Source of the DNA: Keguizhuia sedimenti
Lineage (GTDB): Bacteria > Pseudomonadota > Gammaproteobacteria > Burkholderiales > Burkholderiaceae_D
Assembly (NCBI GenBank): GCA_030715135.1
Contig: JAUYVH010000001.1
Coordinates: 186,001 to 250,000 of the forward strand
Direction: 5' to 3'
Length of the DNA stretch: 64,000 nt
The notes below the pieces were generated by a model. It searched no databases and had not been told where the DNA came from. It worked only from the letters and a program-made list of their open reading frames with translations. Position numbers and translations under genes: made by a program. Positions 49,925-58,811 of this stretch are shown here, one piece after another; position 1 is the first letter of the stretch, and each line of letters starts with the position of its first letter.

Positions 49925-50211
49925 TTGTCTTCTTCACATTATTCATTCGTCATGCTGAAAATTGGATTCTCCACCGATTTTGCAACCTGGAGGAAATCCC
50001 TCCCGGCAAACGAACTCCGACGCACGAATATTCGGCATGAGGATGCACGGCATTCTAGCGCAGCTTGACTGGATTCAATTACACGGCAGGCTGGCCGATA
50101 TCACTGCAACACAGGATCGTCCACAGCGCACAAAACGCAGCGCCAAGGAGCGAAGCACAGGCCGGCTACGGTAAAATAGCGGGTTCATACCAATTAGGCA
50201 AAGCAATCACC

Positions 50212-51303
50212 ATGAGTCTCCAATGCGGCATCGTCGGCCTGCCCAACGTCGGCAAGTCCACCCTCTTTAATGCACTGACCAAGGCGGGCATCGCCGCTGA
50301 AAACTATCCCTTCTGCACGATCGAGCCGAATGTCGGCATCGTCGAAGTACCCGACTCGCGCTTGAAGGCACTGGCGGATATCGTTCATCCGGAACGCGTC
50401 GTGCCTTCCACTGTAGAATTTGTTGACATCGCAGGCCTTGTTGCAGGCGCGTCCAAAGGCGAAGGCTTGGGCAACCAATTCCTCTCGCACATCCGCGAAA
50501 CCGACGCCATCGTCAACGTCGTGCGTTGTTTCGAAGACGACAATGTGATTCACGTCGCAGGCAAGGTAAGCCCGCTCGACGATATCGAAGTCATCCAGAC
50601 CGAGCTGGCTCTGGCCGACATGGGTACGGTCGATAAGGCCATTCATCGCGAGAACAAAAAAGCGCGTTCCGGCGACAAGGATGCCGCGAAACTGGTCGCC
50701 GTATTGGAACGGTTGATGCCGCATCTCGATAGCGCACAGCCGGTGCGCTCCGCAGGACTGGATGCGGAAGAACTTGCGCTGATCAAGCCGCTGCATCTGA
50801 TCACTGCCAAGCCTGCCATGTATGTCGCTAACGTTTCCGACAATGGGTTTACCAACAATCCGCTGCTGGATCAATTAACAAAATATGCCCAATCGCAGAA
50901 CGCCCCGGTCGTGGCAATCTGCGCCGCAATCGAATCCGAGATCGCGGACCTTGATGATGCAGACAAAGCCGACTTCCTCGCCGACATGGGCATGGAAGAA
51001 CCTGGTTTGAATCGACTGATCCGCGCGGCATTCAAGCTGCTCGGATTGCAGAGCTACTTCACCGCAGGCGTCAAGGAAGTACGTGCCTGGACCATCCCGA
51101 TCGGCGCTACCGCTCCACAAGCTGCAGGCGTCATTCACACCGATTTTGAACGCGGTTTCATTCGTGCACAAACTATCTCGTTTGATGATTTCATTGCTTA
51201 CAAAGGCGAACAAGGCGCCAAGGAAGCCGGCAAGATGCGCGCCGAAGGCAAGGAATACATCGTCAAGGATGGCGATGTGCTGAACTTCCTGTTCAACGTC
51301 TAG
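50212..51303 (+). CDS. ychF: ribosome-associated ATPase YchF/OLA1
   Basis: 363-aa Obg-like ATPase. P-loop [17 protein letters not shown] (~8-24), switch and G3 [17 protein letters not shown], and a coiled-coil insert. The C-terminal TGS domain has [37 protein letters not shown]. YchF prefers ATP over GTP and binds ribosomes. The ATG at 50212 is the canonical start. It is the last gene of the core block; the integrative element begins right after its terminator. Confidence 0.97.
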   Translation: MSLQCGIVGLPNVGKSTLFNALTKAGIAAENYPFCTIEPNVGIVEVPDSRLKALADIVHPERVVPSTVEFVDIAGLVAGASKGEGLGNQFLSHIRETDAIVNVVRCFEDDNVIHVAGKVSPLDDIEVIQTELALADMGTVDKAIHRENKKARSGDKDAAKLVAVLERLMPHLDSAQPVRSAGLDAEELALIKPLHLITAKPAMYVANVSDNGFTNNPLLDQLTKYAQSQNAPVVAICAAIESEIADLDDADKADFLADMGMEEPGLNRLIRAAFKLLGLQSYFTAGVKEVRAWTIPIGATAPQAAGVIHTDFERGFIRAQTISFDDFIAYKGEQGAKEAGKMRAEGKEYIVKDGDVLNFLFNV

Positions 51304-51340
51304 ACGAAAGTCCGGATTTCGCCGGATTCCGGCGGACTAT

Positions 51341-51376
51341 AAAACCCTCGTCATCCCTAGGGATCACGGGGTTTTT
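51341..51376 (+). terminator. terminator of ychF
   Basis: A nested stem AAAACCC-CG-ATCCC paired with GGGAT-CG-GGGTTTTT, ending in a T-run, about 40 nt past the ychF stop. A second GC-rich hairpin (AGTCCG...CGGACT, 51309-51338) lies just before it. Confidence 0.85.
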
Positions 51377-51496
51377 CATGCGTCTTGCTCCGCACCAGTT
51401 CTTTGAAAGCCGCATCAGAACCGAGTACGATACCGGGTATGGGAGTAATTACCGGCACTATAAAACCGGGTACAAGTCAGGCACGGAGATGGCGCC

Positions 51497-52768
51497 ATGT
51501 TGACCGATACTCAATGTCGCACTGCCAAACCCAAAGAGAAACCCTACAAGCTACGTGATGGCAAGGGTCTCTATCTTGAGATTAAGCCGAATGGTGCCAA
51601 AGCATGGCGTTACCGCTTTGAGCTGCACGAAAGCGAAGCCGTTAAAGAAAGCACCTTTGCTATTGGGGAATATGCCAGTATTCCCAGCGGCGAAACGCCA
51701 GAAGAGGCGCAGGCGCGGCGACGCGGGCTTCGCTTTAGCCTGTCTGAAGCACGGGAAGAGCGCACCAAAGCACGCGCCTTGGTTAAGCAAGGCATTAATC
51801 CTGCCCATCACCGGCAACGCGAACGTATTAAGCAAACCCTTGAAAATGCCGTTACCTTCGAGGCGGTCGCAAAGGAATGGCTCGCTCTGAAAGACTGGGA
51901 GGACGTTACCAAGGCGCGCCGGCTCGATATGCTCACACGCATAGTCTTTCCCAAAATCGCCCGTTTGCCCATTAAAAGCCTTACTCCCGCCCAGATTCTG
52001 GATGTGCTTAAGACTGCCGCCACAAAGAATGGGCCGACAGTTGCTGCTGAAGCCCGGCGCACCATTTCCGGCATATTCGACCTTGCCATTTCCACTCTCC
52101 GCGCCAATGCCGATCCTGTCTACCCCATACGCAAGGCATTGCCTACCAATAAAACTCAGCACAAGCGGGCTTTGAACGTTGAGGAAATTGGCCAACTCTT
52201 GCGCGACGTGGATCGACACGGCGGGCGCTATGAAACCGTCACGGCATTTCGATTGATGTGGCTAACCCTTTGCCGGCCCAGCGAAGCAGTGGAAGCTGAA
52301 TGGTCGGAGTTCGACCTCGATGCAGCAACTTGGCGTATCCCTGCTGCACGCATGAAGAAGCGCAAAGACCACATGATCCCCTTGCCATCCCAAGCAGTCG
52401 CCATGCTGAACGTGCTGCACGGCTTGACGGGACGCTACACATATCTTTTCCCGCACCGCGATGATCGCACCAAACCTATGGCTGCCGCCTCGTTTCGACA
52501 AATGCTCAAAGTGCTGGGCTGGAGTGGCAAGTACAGCCCCCATGCCACCCGGACGACTGGCAGTACCCGGCTAAATGAATTGGGCTTCCCGTCCGACTGG
52601 ATCGAACGCCAGCTGGCCCATATTGAACCCAATGCTGTCCGGCGTACCTACAACCACGCCGAACATTTCGCCGAGCGCGTCAAGATGATGCAGCAATGGG
52701 CGGACATGCTGGATAAGTGGAGTAAGAGCGGTATTCAGATGGTGCCAGCCAAGAAATCCGCAACATAA
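51497..52768 (+). CDS. tyrosine recombinase / P4-type integrase
   Basis: 423-aa integrase with the DUF4102 N-terminal arm-binding domain (~1-90, LTDTQCRTAKPKEKPYKLRDGKGLYLEI), a SAM-like core-binding domain (~105-200) and the catalytic domain (~210-400). Catalytic residues: first Arg in LTLCRPSEAVEAEW, H-x-x-R in HATRTTGS, and the Tyr in RRTYNHAEHFAERVKMMQQW. GGAG precedes the ATG. Such enzymes integrate islands and satellites, often at tRNA genes; here the left neighbour is ychF with no tRNA in between. It defines the left end of the accessory element that runs to the window edge. Confidence 0.95.
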   Translation: MLTDTQCRTAKPKEKPYKLRDGKGLYLEIKPNGAKAWRYRFELHESEAVKESTFAIGEYASIPSGETPEEAQARRRGLRFSLSEAREERTKARALVKQGINPAHHRQRERIKQTLENAVTFEAVAKEWLALKDWEDVTKARRLDMLTRIVFPKIARLPIKSLTPAQILDVLKTAATKNGPTVAAEARRTISGIFDLAISTLRANADPVYPIRKALPTNKTQHKRALNVEEIGQLLRDVDRHGGRYETVTAFRLMWLTLCRPSEAVEAEWSEFDLDAATWRIPAARMKKRKDHMIPLPSQAVAMLNVLHGLTGRYTYLFPHRDDRTKPMAAASFRQMLKVLGWSGKYSPHATRTTGSTRLNELGFPSDWIERQLAHIEPNAVRRTYNHAEHFAERVKMMQQWADMLDKWSKSGIQMVPAKKSAT

Positions 52769-52853
52769 CCCTTACCGCACAGCCTGAATAGGCGAAACCG
52801 GGAACCTTGCCCGGCGGGCGCGGCAAGTCAGTCAAGAGCTTAAAGGACTCGAC

Positions 52854-53855
52854 ATGAGCAAATTGGCCAATCTAAAAAAGTGGCTGACGGTACCGGACGC
52901 TGTTCGAAAGCTTTCTCGTGAATACGACAAGGAAGTATCCGAAGCCGACATCCTGCAGTATGCGCTTGATGGGCATTTGCAACTATCGGTGAATTTTGTA
53001 AATACTGTCCAAGCTCGCCCTGGCAATGTAGCCCAATATACGGAAGCGGAACTGGCTGCGGCAGTTAAATCCGGCGATCTGCCCGGTGATCTGAAGTGGA
53101 AGAAAATGCCAAAGGATCTTCATGCTGCACTGAAAGGTGAGCCAATAAAGGAAGAAGTCTGGCATCTCATGAGCCTAAGGATCGGCGAAAACCGCTATCT
53201 GACTTTGACTGATGAAGTAGTCACACTGACAGGCGTGTGGGACTTACCAATGATTGGCGCTGAAAAACTCGATATTGCGCATGCATACCAACGCCTGACT
53301 GATGGCCCGCCTGTCACCCTGTCCAACTTGGATGGGACATTTGTCGAGGGACGTGATGGTCAGATTTGCCAGCTTTTAACGGATTACGACGATAATTTTT
53401 ACCAAGCAGGTTCACGTGCCCAGTTAGAGAAAATAAAACAGTACATCGCCAAAGACAAGATCAAGCCGAAGAAGGCGAAAGCCCTGCTGCAGGAGCATGA
53501 AGAAGCACGGAAGACATTTCTTGAAGGGAGAAAGTCGTCCTTGGAGTTGGAGAAATATTTCCCCGCTGGCGGCCTTCCCGAGGACAGCGTGATCGTCGTC
53601 CGCACCGAAGCGCTGCGCCTATTCCAACAGACGATTAGCGGTGAGGCAGAAAAACCCCTTGCCCCCAACGAGCGCAACTCGCTGCTGACTATCATCGCAG
53701 CGCTTTGTGACTACTCGGACATTAACTGCTCGAAGCACGGAGCAGCCGCCCAGATCGCCAAACTGACCGAAGAGATCGGCGCGGCTATCTCTGACGATAC
53801 TGTTCGGCGGGTGCTGGGAAAGATTCCAGACGCACTGGAGGCTCGCAAGAAATAG
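52854..53855 (+). CDS. uncharacterised element protein (333 aa)
   Basis: Not assigned to a known function. The N-terminus WLTVPDAVRKLSREYDKEVSEADILQYALDGHLQLSVNFVN has the look of a winged-helix-like or adaptor segment seen in hypothetical proteins of proteobacterial mobile elements. A central beta-rich part follows (EVVTLTGVWDLPMIG), then a highly charged helical stretch (~200-235). The C-terminal ~80 residues (NERNSLLTIIAALCDYSDI, DDTVRRVLGKIPDALEARKK) resemble a small helical DNA-binding end found on such proteins. It follows the integrase and precedes the AlpA-like gene, so a role in element regulation is inferred from position only. Confidence 0.75.
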   Translation: MSKLANLKKWLTVPDAVRKLSREYDKEVSEADILQYALDGHLQLSVNFVNTVQARPGNVAQYTEAELAAAVKSGDLPGDLKWKKMPKDLHAALKGEPIKEEVWHLMSLRIGENRYLTLTDEVVTLTGVWDLPMIGAEKLDIAHAYQRLTDGPPVTLSNLDGTFVEGRDGQICQLLTDYDDNFYQAGSRAQLEKIKQYIAKDKIKPKKAKALLQEHEEARKTFLEGRKSSLELEKYFPAGGLPEDSVIVVRTEALRLFQQTISGEAEKPLAPNERNSLLTIIAALCDYSDINCSKHGAAAQIAKLTEEIGAAISDDTVRRVLGKIPDALEARKK

Positions 53856-53958
53856 GTAGGCAATGCCGCATGCGGTTTTGCTGATTCCGCATGCGGCCCT
53901 AGAGCTCGCCGGAAAAGCGAGGATGTATCCGTCTTCACTAGAACAAGGACGGATAAAA

Positions 53959-54168
53959 ATGCACTCACTCCCTGAAACCGGCTTTCTTCGATTGCCGCAA
54001 ATTATCGGCAACCCCAACGCGAATCCGCCGATCCCCCCGCTCATCCCTGTCAAAAAAACCTGCTGGTGGGAGGGCGTCAAAACTGGGCGCTTCCCCAAGC
54101 CAGTCAAAATCGGCCGCTGCACGATGTGGCGGGTTGAAGACATCAAAGCACTGATTGCATCGGCATAG
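53959..54168 (+). CDS. AlpA-family DNA-binding regulator
   Basis: 69-aa MerR-like/AlpA winged-helix protein: GFLRLPQIIGN at the start of the helix-turn-helix, then CWWEGVKTGRFPKPVKIGRCTMWRVEDIKALI, where the AlpA family usually has WxxGVKxGxFPxPVKLGxRxxxWR. AlpA-type proteins activate excision or early genes in P4-like elements. The ATG at 53959 has AAGGACGG upstream; the longer open frame (to 53863) is not supported. Directly followed by the replication protein gene. Confidence 0.85.
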   Translation: MHSLPETGFLRLPQIIGNPNANPPIPPLIPVKKTCWWEGVKTGRFPKPVKIGRCTMWRVEDIKALIASA

Positions 54169-54176
54169 GTGACGAG

Positions 54177-54344
54177 ATGACGAAAAGAACAAACGTCCAT
54201 GATCGCTCGCGCCGCCAAGCATTCCTGCATCTTTCAGATCGGCGAATTCATGCCGCGCAATCTTCACTGGCATCCTCGTCCTTCCCCGCCCAGTTGCCCC
54301 ACTTTCAACACCAGCACGGACTGGCAAGGGGCAACAATGCGTGA
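54177..54344 (+). CDS. possible 55-aa leader ORF
   Basis: An ATG at 54177 preceded by AGGTGACGAG opens a 55-codon frame rich in His, Arg, Ser and Gln. It ends in a TGA that overlaps the ATG (54337) of the primase-like gene by a few bases (ATGCGTGA), a layout that could couple translation. No family resemblance. It competes with an alternative longer start of the primase-like gene at 54199 in another frame. Confidence 0.3.
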   Translation: MTKRTNVHDRSRRQAFLHLSDRRIHAAQSSLASSSFPAQLPHFQHQHGLARGNNA

Positions 54345-56904
54345 TGAGTTCGAACGCATTCGCCACGCCCTGCAATTCATCCCGGCAGGCGGTCATGATC
54401 ATCGTGTGCGGATGGCTTTTGCCATCAAGTCCAAGTTGGGCGACACGGGGTTCGACCTGTGGAATGAATGGTATGAATCGCAGCGCGACACCTACAATGC
54501 CAGCGAGGCTCGCTCCACCTGGAAAAGCGCCAGCGCCGACGGAAAGGTGACCATCGGCACCCTGTTTCATGAAGCTAAGATGAATGGATGGCGCAACGAT
54601 GGCATCTTCCACAGGCCGACCGCCGAGGAAATTGCCGCCCGAAGGCACAAGGCAACAGAAAGGGCCGCACTGGAGGATGCCGAGATCGCCCGCGAACGTG
54701 CCGACACGGCCAAAAAGGCAGCTGCCATCTGGGACGCAGGAGCCGATCCTGCTGAGAATCCCTACCTTTTACGCAAGAAGGTCTCGGCTGTGACAAGCCT
54801 GCGCGAAGTTGACGCCAGCACTGTAACAGCGATCCTCGGCTACCTCCCGAAATCGGGCGGTGTCCCTCTGACCGGGCGCTTGCTGATCGTTCCCATAAAC
54901 CAAGAAAACGTGTTGTCGACGCTGGAGCTGATAGACGGTGACAAGCGCAAGGCAGCATTGGCCGGACGACGCACTAAAGCAGGCGGATACTGGGCGGCAC
55001 AGCCGCTGCCCAACAAGGATGGACCGGAACCGCTGCAGATCTTTGAGGGCGTGGCAACCACCCTGTCAGCCAAGGAGGCAAATGGCACGCTGAGTGTCGC
55101 GTCGCTGTCATCCGGCAATCTGCTGGCAGTGGCGAAAATCATGCGCGCACGCTATCCAACAAGGCCGCTGGTCATCGGCGCTGATCTCGTCAAAGCGAGC
55201 GGAGAACCGGACCTCCATGCCATCGAAGCGGCACGCGCTGTCGGCGGCAGGGTTGCCATTCCTGAATTCGGCGCAGGCCGCGAGCCGGACATGACTGACT
55301 TCAACGACATGGCGCAATTCTCTGGCATACAAGCCGTCGCGCATGCCTTAGCGAAGGCCAGCACGCCGGCAAGGTCAGGACATCAAAACGCTATTGCACC
55401 AGCCATTGAAAAAAACAGGTGCTGGCCGCAACCGCAGCCTCTGACCGTTAAAGTGGCATCCGAGCCCTACCCGATTGACGCCTTGCCCAATGCGGTTCGA
55501 GCGGCAGTGGAGGAAGTGGCAGGATTCGTCAAGGCTCCCTTGCCACTGGTGGCCTCGTCAGCACTAGCGGCGCTATCATTGGCGATTCAATCGCACACGG
55601 ACGTAAAGCGACTGGAAAAGCTGCATGGGCCTGTCGGACTATTTCTTCTAGTAATCGCCGACAGCGGTGAGCGCAAATCGACCTGCGACGGTTTTTTTAC
55701 CAAGACAATTAGCGACTACGAGGAGAGACAAGCCGAAGCTGCAAAGCCGCTCTTAAAGGACCATAAGGCGGCGATCGAGGCATGGGACGCCAAGCGCGGA
55801 GGCGTCAAGGAACAGATCCGTGCGTTGGCCAAGAAAGGCAATCCGACTGCACACATGGAAGCGGCGCTGCGGGATCTGGAACACGACAAGCCGGACCCGC
55901 CACAAATCCCTCGCTTCCTCTATGCCGATGCCACGCCCGAGGCACTGGCCTATGGGCTAGCCAAGCAATGGCCATCCGGCGGCGTGGTGTCTGCCGAAGC
56001 CGGGATCGTTTTCGGATCGCATGGCATGGGCAAGGACTCCGTCATGCGGAATCTGGGGCTACTGAATCAGCTTTGGGATGGAAAGAGCCTAACCGTCGAT
56101 CGACGCTCTACCGAATCGTTTACCGTGCGAGGGACACGACTCACGGTGGCGCTACAGGTTCAGGAGCCAACCCTGCGCGAATTCTTCGCCCGATCCGGAG
56201 CGCTGGCGCGTGGCACCGGCTTTCTTGCCCGGTTTCTTGTCGCATGGCCTGACTCAACGCAAGGAACGCGGCACATTGATCCGGCCGCACCCGACGGGCC
56301 GGCAACGTGGCCGCATCTTGCTGCCTTCCATCACCGCATTGCTGCAATACTGGAACAACCCGTCCCGATTGACGACGACGGCGTGCTAACGCCAGCCATA
56401 TTGCCATTAACAGAAGAGGCGAAAGCAGCCTGGGTCGAGTACCACAATGAAATCGAGAGCGAGCTATCCAGTGGCGGCGATCTGTACGACGTACGGGACG
56501 TAGCCAGCAAATCTGCCGACAACGCGGCACGGCTAGCAGCACTGTTTCAATTCTTTGAAGGAACAGGCGGTGCTATTGGGCTGCAAGCTTTCGAAGGTGC
56601 AAGCCTTATCGCAGCATGGCACCTGCACGAGGCGCGGCGCTTCTTTGGCGAACTTGCGCTGCCAGCGGAGCTAGCGGACGCTGCGCGGCTGGATAGCTGG
56701 TTGATTACCCATTGCAAGCGAGAGCACACGCACTCCGTCAGCAAAAACCATGTCCGTCAGCATGGGCCAATTCGGGATATTACGCGGCTGGATGCGGCCA
56801 TCCGCGAGCTTACTACTCTTGACCGGCTGCGATTGGTCAAGGAAGCAAAGCGATTAACCATCCAGATAAATCCAGCGCTAGCAGACAAGGAGACCGCATT
56901 ATGA
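54337..56904 (+). CDS. DUF3987 primase/helicase-like replication protein
   Basis: 855 aa from the ATG at 54337 (GGGG upstream); the frame is open back to 54199. Order: a PriCT-2-like domain (~1-75, FERIRHALQFIPAGGHDHRVRMAF and TWKSASADGKVTIGTLFHEA); a Toprim-like domain (~155-330, LIVPINQENVLSTLELIDGDKR and PLVIGADLVKASGEPDLHAI); and DUF3987 (~380-800), a RecA/helicase-like domain with a P-loop variant ADSGERKSTCDGFF. It is expected to drive replication of the element, as related proteins do in satellites and plasmids. Its last 4 nt overlap the next gene (ATGA). Alternative: only a primase without helicase action. Confidence 0.85.
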   Translation: MRDEFERIRHALQFIPAGGHDHRVRMAFAIKSKLGDTGFDLWNEWYESQRDTYNASEARSTWKSASADGKVTIGTLFHEAKMNGWRNDGIFHRPTAEEIAARRHKATERAALEDAEIARERADTAKKAAAIWDAGADPAENPYLLRKKVSAVTSLREVDASTVTAILGYLPKSGGVPLTGRLLIVPINQENVLSTLELIDGDKRKAALAGRRTKAGGYWAAQPLPNKDGPEPLQIFEGVATTLSAKEANGTLSVASLSSGNLLAVAKIMRARYPTRPLVIGADLVKASGEPDLHAIEAARAVGGRVAIPEFGAGREPDMTDFNDMAQFSGIQAVAHALAKASTPARSGHQNAIAPAIEKNRCWPQPQPLTVKVASEPYPIDALPNAVRAAVEEVAGFVKAPLPLVASSALAALSLAIQSHTDVKRLEKLHGPVGLFLLVIADSGERKSTCDGFFTKTISDYEERQAEAAKPLLKDHKAAIEAWDAKRGGVKEQIRALAKKGNPTAHMEAALRDLEHDKPDPPQIPRFLYADATPEALAYGLAKQWPSGGVVSAEAGIVFGSHGMGKDSVMRNLGLLNQLWDGKSLTVDRRSTESFTVRGTRLTVALQVQEPTLREFFARSGALARGTGFLARFLVAWPDSTQGTRHIDPAAPDGPATWPHLAAFHHRIAAILEQPVPIDDDGVLTPAILPLTEEAKAAWVEYHNEIESELSSGGDLYDVRDVASKSADNAARLAALFQFFEGTGGAIGLQAFEGASLIAAWHLHEARRFFGELALPAELADAARLDSWLITHCKREHTHSVSKNHVRQHGPIRDITRLDAAIRELTTLDRLRLVKEAKRLTIQINPALADKETAL

Positions 56905-57614
56905 GCTTGGTCGACTTGATCCGAAAACGAGCTAAACGAGTATCTGCTACGGCTACTTCTGCTACTTCTGCTACTTCTGCTATCAAAACCGTAAAAGGTG
57001 CTGACTCAATAGCAAAAATAGCAGGAGTAGCAGTAGCACATCCTAACCGAGGGCAAACGGACCCCGCTGGCCGCGATTTGATGGAGGCAGCTAGTGTCGA
57101 GAACGGCAGAGCGCTCGCAGCAGAAACTCTTCCGCCGGCCACTCGGCAAATGACCAGCGAGGAAGAGCACGCTATCCGGGCATGGCTGACGCGGATTGAG
57201 GAAACCGACCCAGCGACCATCGCGGATGTGGTGCATCAGTGCCGGTACGATATGGTCGGCCGAAACTACCTCCTCGCGCTGGCAGCAGCCAACAAGCCGC
57301 AGCCAAAGGAGCTCGACGCTACCGGAAACGATGACCGTCGCACCTGCAACCAATGTAACAACCTGATGGGCCGACGCTGCCTAGCAGCACTGCGGGGCGA
57401 GATAGCGGCAAGCCGAGACCACGAGCCAATTCGAGACATGCTTATGCGATGCGAAGGCTATGCGCCAAAACTCACCGATCCGGACCAGCGCCCTGGCCGC
57501 GTGCGCTGGCCGGGACTGAATCGACGGGAGGTCCAAATGAATGATGCATGCGACCGCAGTAAAGGCACCAAGGAGTCCGACGAAGTTTCTGATCAGCGCG
57601 GCGCACATAGTTAA
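56901..57614 (+). CDS. repeat-containing element protein with Cys motif (237 aa)
   Basis: Not recognised as a named family. Residues 13-27 are a tandem SAT/TSA repeat (ATSATSATSA) coded by 9-nt repeats. The centre (ATRQMTSEEEHAIRAWLTRI, then DVVHQCRYDMVGRNYLLALA) is helical. A Cys cluster CNQCNNLMGRRCLAALRGE with a later RCEGY may bind zinc. The start overlaps the DUF3987 stop by ATGA, so it is translationally coupled and probably works with the replication protein. Similar repeat-headed proteins follow DUF3987 genes in other proteobacterial elements (from memory). The repeat DNA may have its own role. Confidence 0.75.
   Translation: MSLVDLIRKRAKRVSATATSATSATSAIKTVKGADSIAKIAGVAVAHPNRGQTDPAGRDLMEAASVENGRALAAETLPPATRQMTSEEEHAIRAWLTRIEETDPATIADVVHQCRYDMVGRNYLLALAAANKPQPKELDATGNDDRRTCNQCNNLMGRRCLAALRGEIAASRDHEPIRDMLMRCEGYAPKLTDPDQRPGRVRWPGLNRREVQMNDACDRSKGTKESDEVSDQRGAHS
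56946..57037. repeat. two facing arrays of a GCTAY pentamer
   Basis: GCTAC occurs at 56946, 56952, 56961 and 56970, and GCTAT at 56979. The inverse ATAGC then occurs at 57009 and 57018, and GTAGC at 57027 and 57033. That makes five direct copies facing four inverted copies within 92 nt, all inside the coding region after the DUF3987 gene. The last direct copies keep a 9-nt period. Confidence 0.8.
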
Positions 57615-57704
57615 CAAGGTTAGTAAAACCTTCCGCACAGAATGAGCGCAGGCATTGCATTAACTTGCCAAATGATTTCGGCAAATCGTCAGGAGAAAGC
57701 CATC

Positions 57705-58328
57705 ATGGGTGGTTTCGGCAGTGGGTACGGGAAGCGCAGCAAGGGCACGACCAACGACATGCTGGCGCTGGACGTGCGACGTCTGCAGCGAGAGGGGCTG
57801 CTTACCCCCGGCCAATGGCTTTCCCGGAAGTGGTTGTGCAATGGCGAAGAAGTCGGCTCTATTTATATCCGGACAGAAGCCGACTGCATCGTGCTGATTT
57901 ACCAAAGTCGAACCAATGATGGCAACTGGCAGCGGAAGGAATATCCGGTTCATCTGGAATGGACAGACTGCAACCTTGGGGGACAGCGGGTTTGGTTTCG
58001 CTGCCCGGCTCAGGGATGCAAGCGACGTGCCGCAATTCTGTTCGGCGGCTCAGTGTTCGCCTGCCGCCACTGCCACAAGCTGGTATATCGGTGCCAGCGG
58101 GAGGCACACGACTATCGTACTGGGCGACGAGCCGACAAAATCAGAGGGCAGCTCGGTTGGGGGGCCGGCATTCTGAACGGTAATGGCGGAAAGCCGAAAG
58201 GAATGCACTGGAAGACGTTCTGGCGGTTGAAGGCCAAGCATGATGCCTTCGCTGGGAAGGTAATGGAGGGTATCATACAGCGGCTTGGTGTATCGGATCA
58301 CCATGCCACCACACCGAAAAAGCTTTAA
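57705..58328 (+). CDS. GGFGSG-type putative zinc-binding element protein
   Basis: 207-aa protein starting MGGFGSGYGKRSKGTTNDMLALDVRRL, a recognisable opening of a family of hypothetical proteins on mobile elements. The middle has a zinc-ribbon-like pattern: WFRCPAQGCKRRAAILFGGSVFACRHCHKLVYRC (CxxxxC...CxxC). The C-terminal half is basic (RTGRRADKIRGQLGWG, PKGMHWKTFWRLKAKHDAF), so nucleic-acid binding is plausible. AGGAGAAA precedes the ATG at 57705. Last gene of the plus-strand element module; function unknown. Confidence 0.78.
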   Translation: MGGFGSGYGKRSKGTTNDMLALDVRRLQREGLLTPGQWLSRKWLCNGEEVGSIYIRTEADCIVLIYQSRTNDGNWQRKEYPVHLEWTDCNLGGQRVWFRCPAQGCKRRAAILFGGSVFACRHCHKLVYRCQREAHDYRTGRRADKIRGQLGWGAGILNGNGGKPKGMHWKTFWRLKAKHDAFAGKVMEGIIQRLGVSDHHATTPKKL

Positions 58329-58388
58329 GCCGTAACGAAGGAAGGCAATTTTCCGAGGTGCCGACATTCCTCGCCTGCCTATACCGTG

Positions 58389-58508
58389 TCAGATTAAGTT
58401 CGGCGAAGCTACGATGGGCTCGCGCGCATCGGCTCGCTGGGGCTTGATGCCCCTCACCTCCTCGTACTCCTTGAATGCCAAATCCGATATATCCACCGTT
58501 CCCGTCAT
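58389..58508 (-). CDS. possible 39-aa ORF or gene remnant
   Basis: An ATG-started frame with a charged, protein-like sequence (VDISDLAFKEYEEVRGIKPQ) but no ribosome site. The coding look continues upstream in this and another minus-strand frame that are broken by stops (to ~58610), which suggests the eroded end of a former gene. No family assigned. Confidence 0.25.
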   Translation of the reverse strand: MTGTVDISDLAFKEYEEVRGIKPQRADAREPIVASPNLI

Positions 58509-58509
58509 C

Positions 58510-58811
58510 TTTTCGGGAGAAGGCAGGTTGCTGCTGATTGCGCTTTAGGATCTTGCTTGGGCTGTAGCGCGAAGATGATCTGCGAGCGTTCAAAGGGATG
58601 ATTCGGGCGAATCGGCCCTTGCTTTTAATAGAAAATTTTCTGATCTATGGTTCGCAACGATATATCTTTCATAATGAGGCTATCGTATACTTCCTTATCG
58701 CCGATTTAATCTGACAACTTGCGGGCGATTCATAAATTTCGCTAAAGCCGTCGTCCATGCTTCACCCCCGCATGGTCCGGTGACACTGGATATGGGGGAT
58801 TGGAGAATCTC
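58510..58811. other. gene-poor gap in the element
   Basis: Probable remnant text on the minus strand up to about 58610, then AT-rich sequence without an ORF of note. The promoter of the following 108-aa gene should lie here. Confidence 0.4.

Noticed and set aside
51337..51468. ACTATAAAACC repeat (51337-51347 and 51458-51468) as attachment-site repeat
   Set aside because: Only 11 nt, one copy falls in the ychF terminator, and att repeats should flank the whole element, whose far end is not in view.
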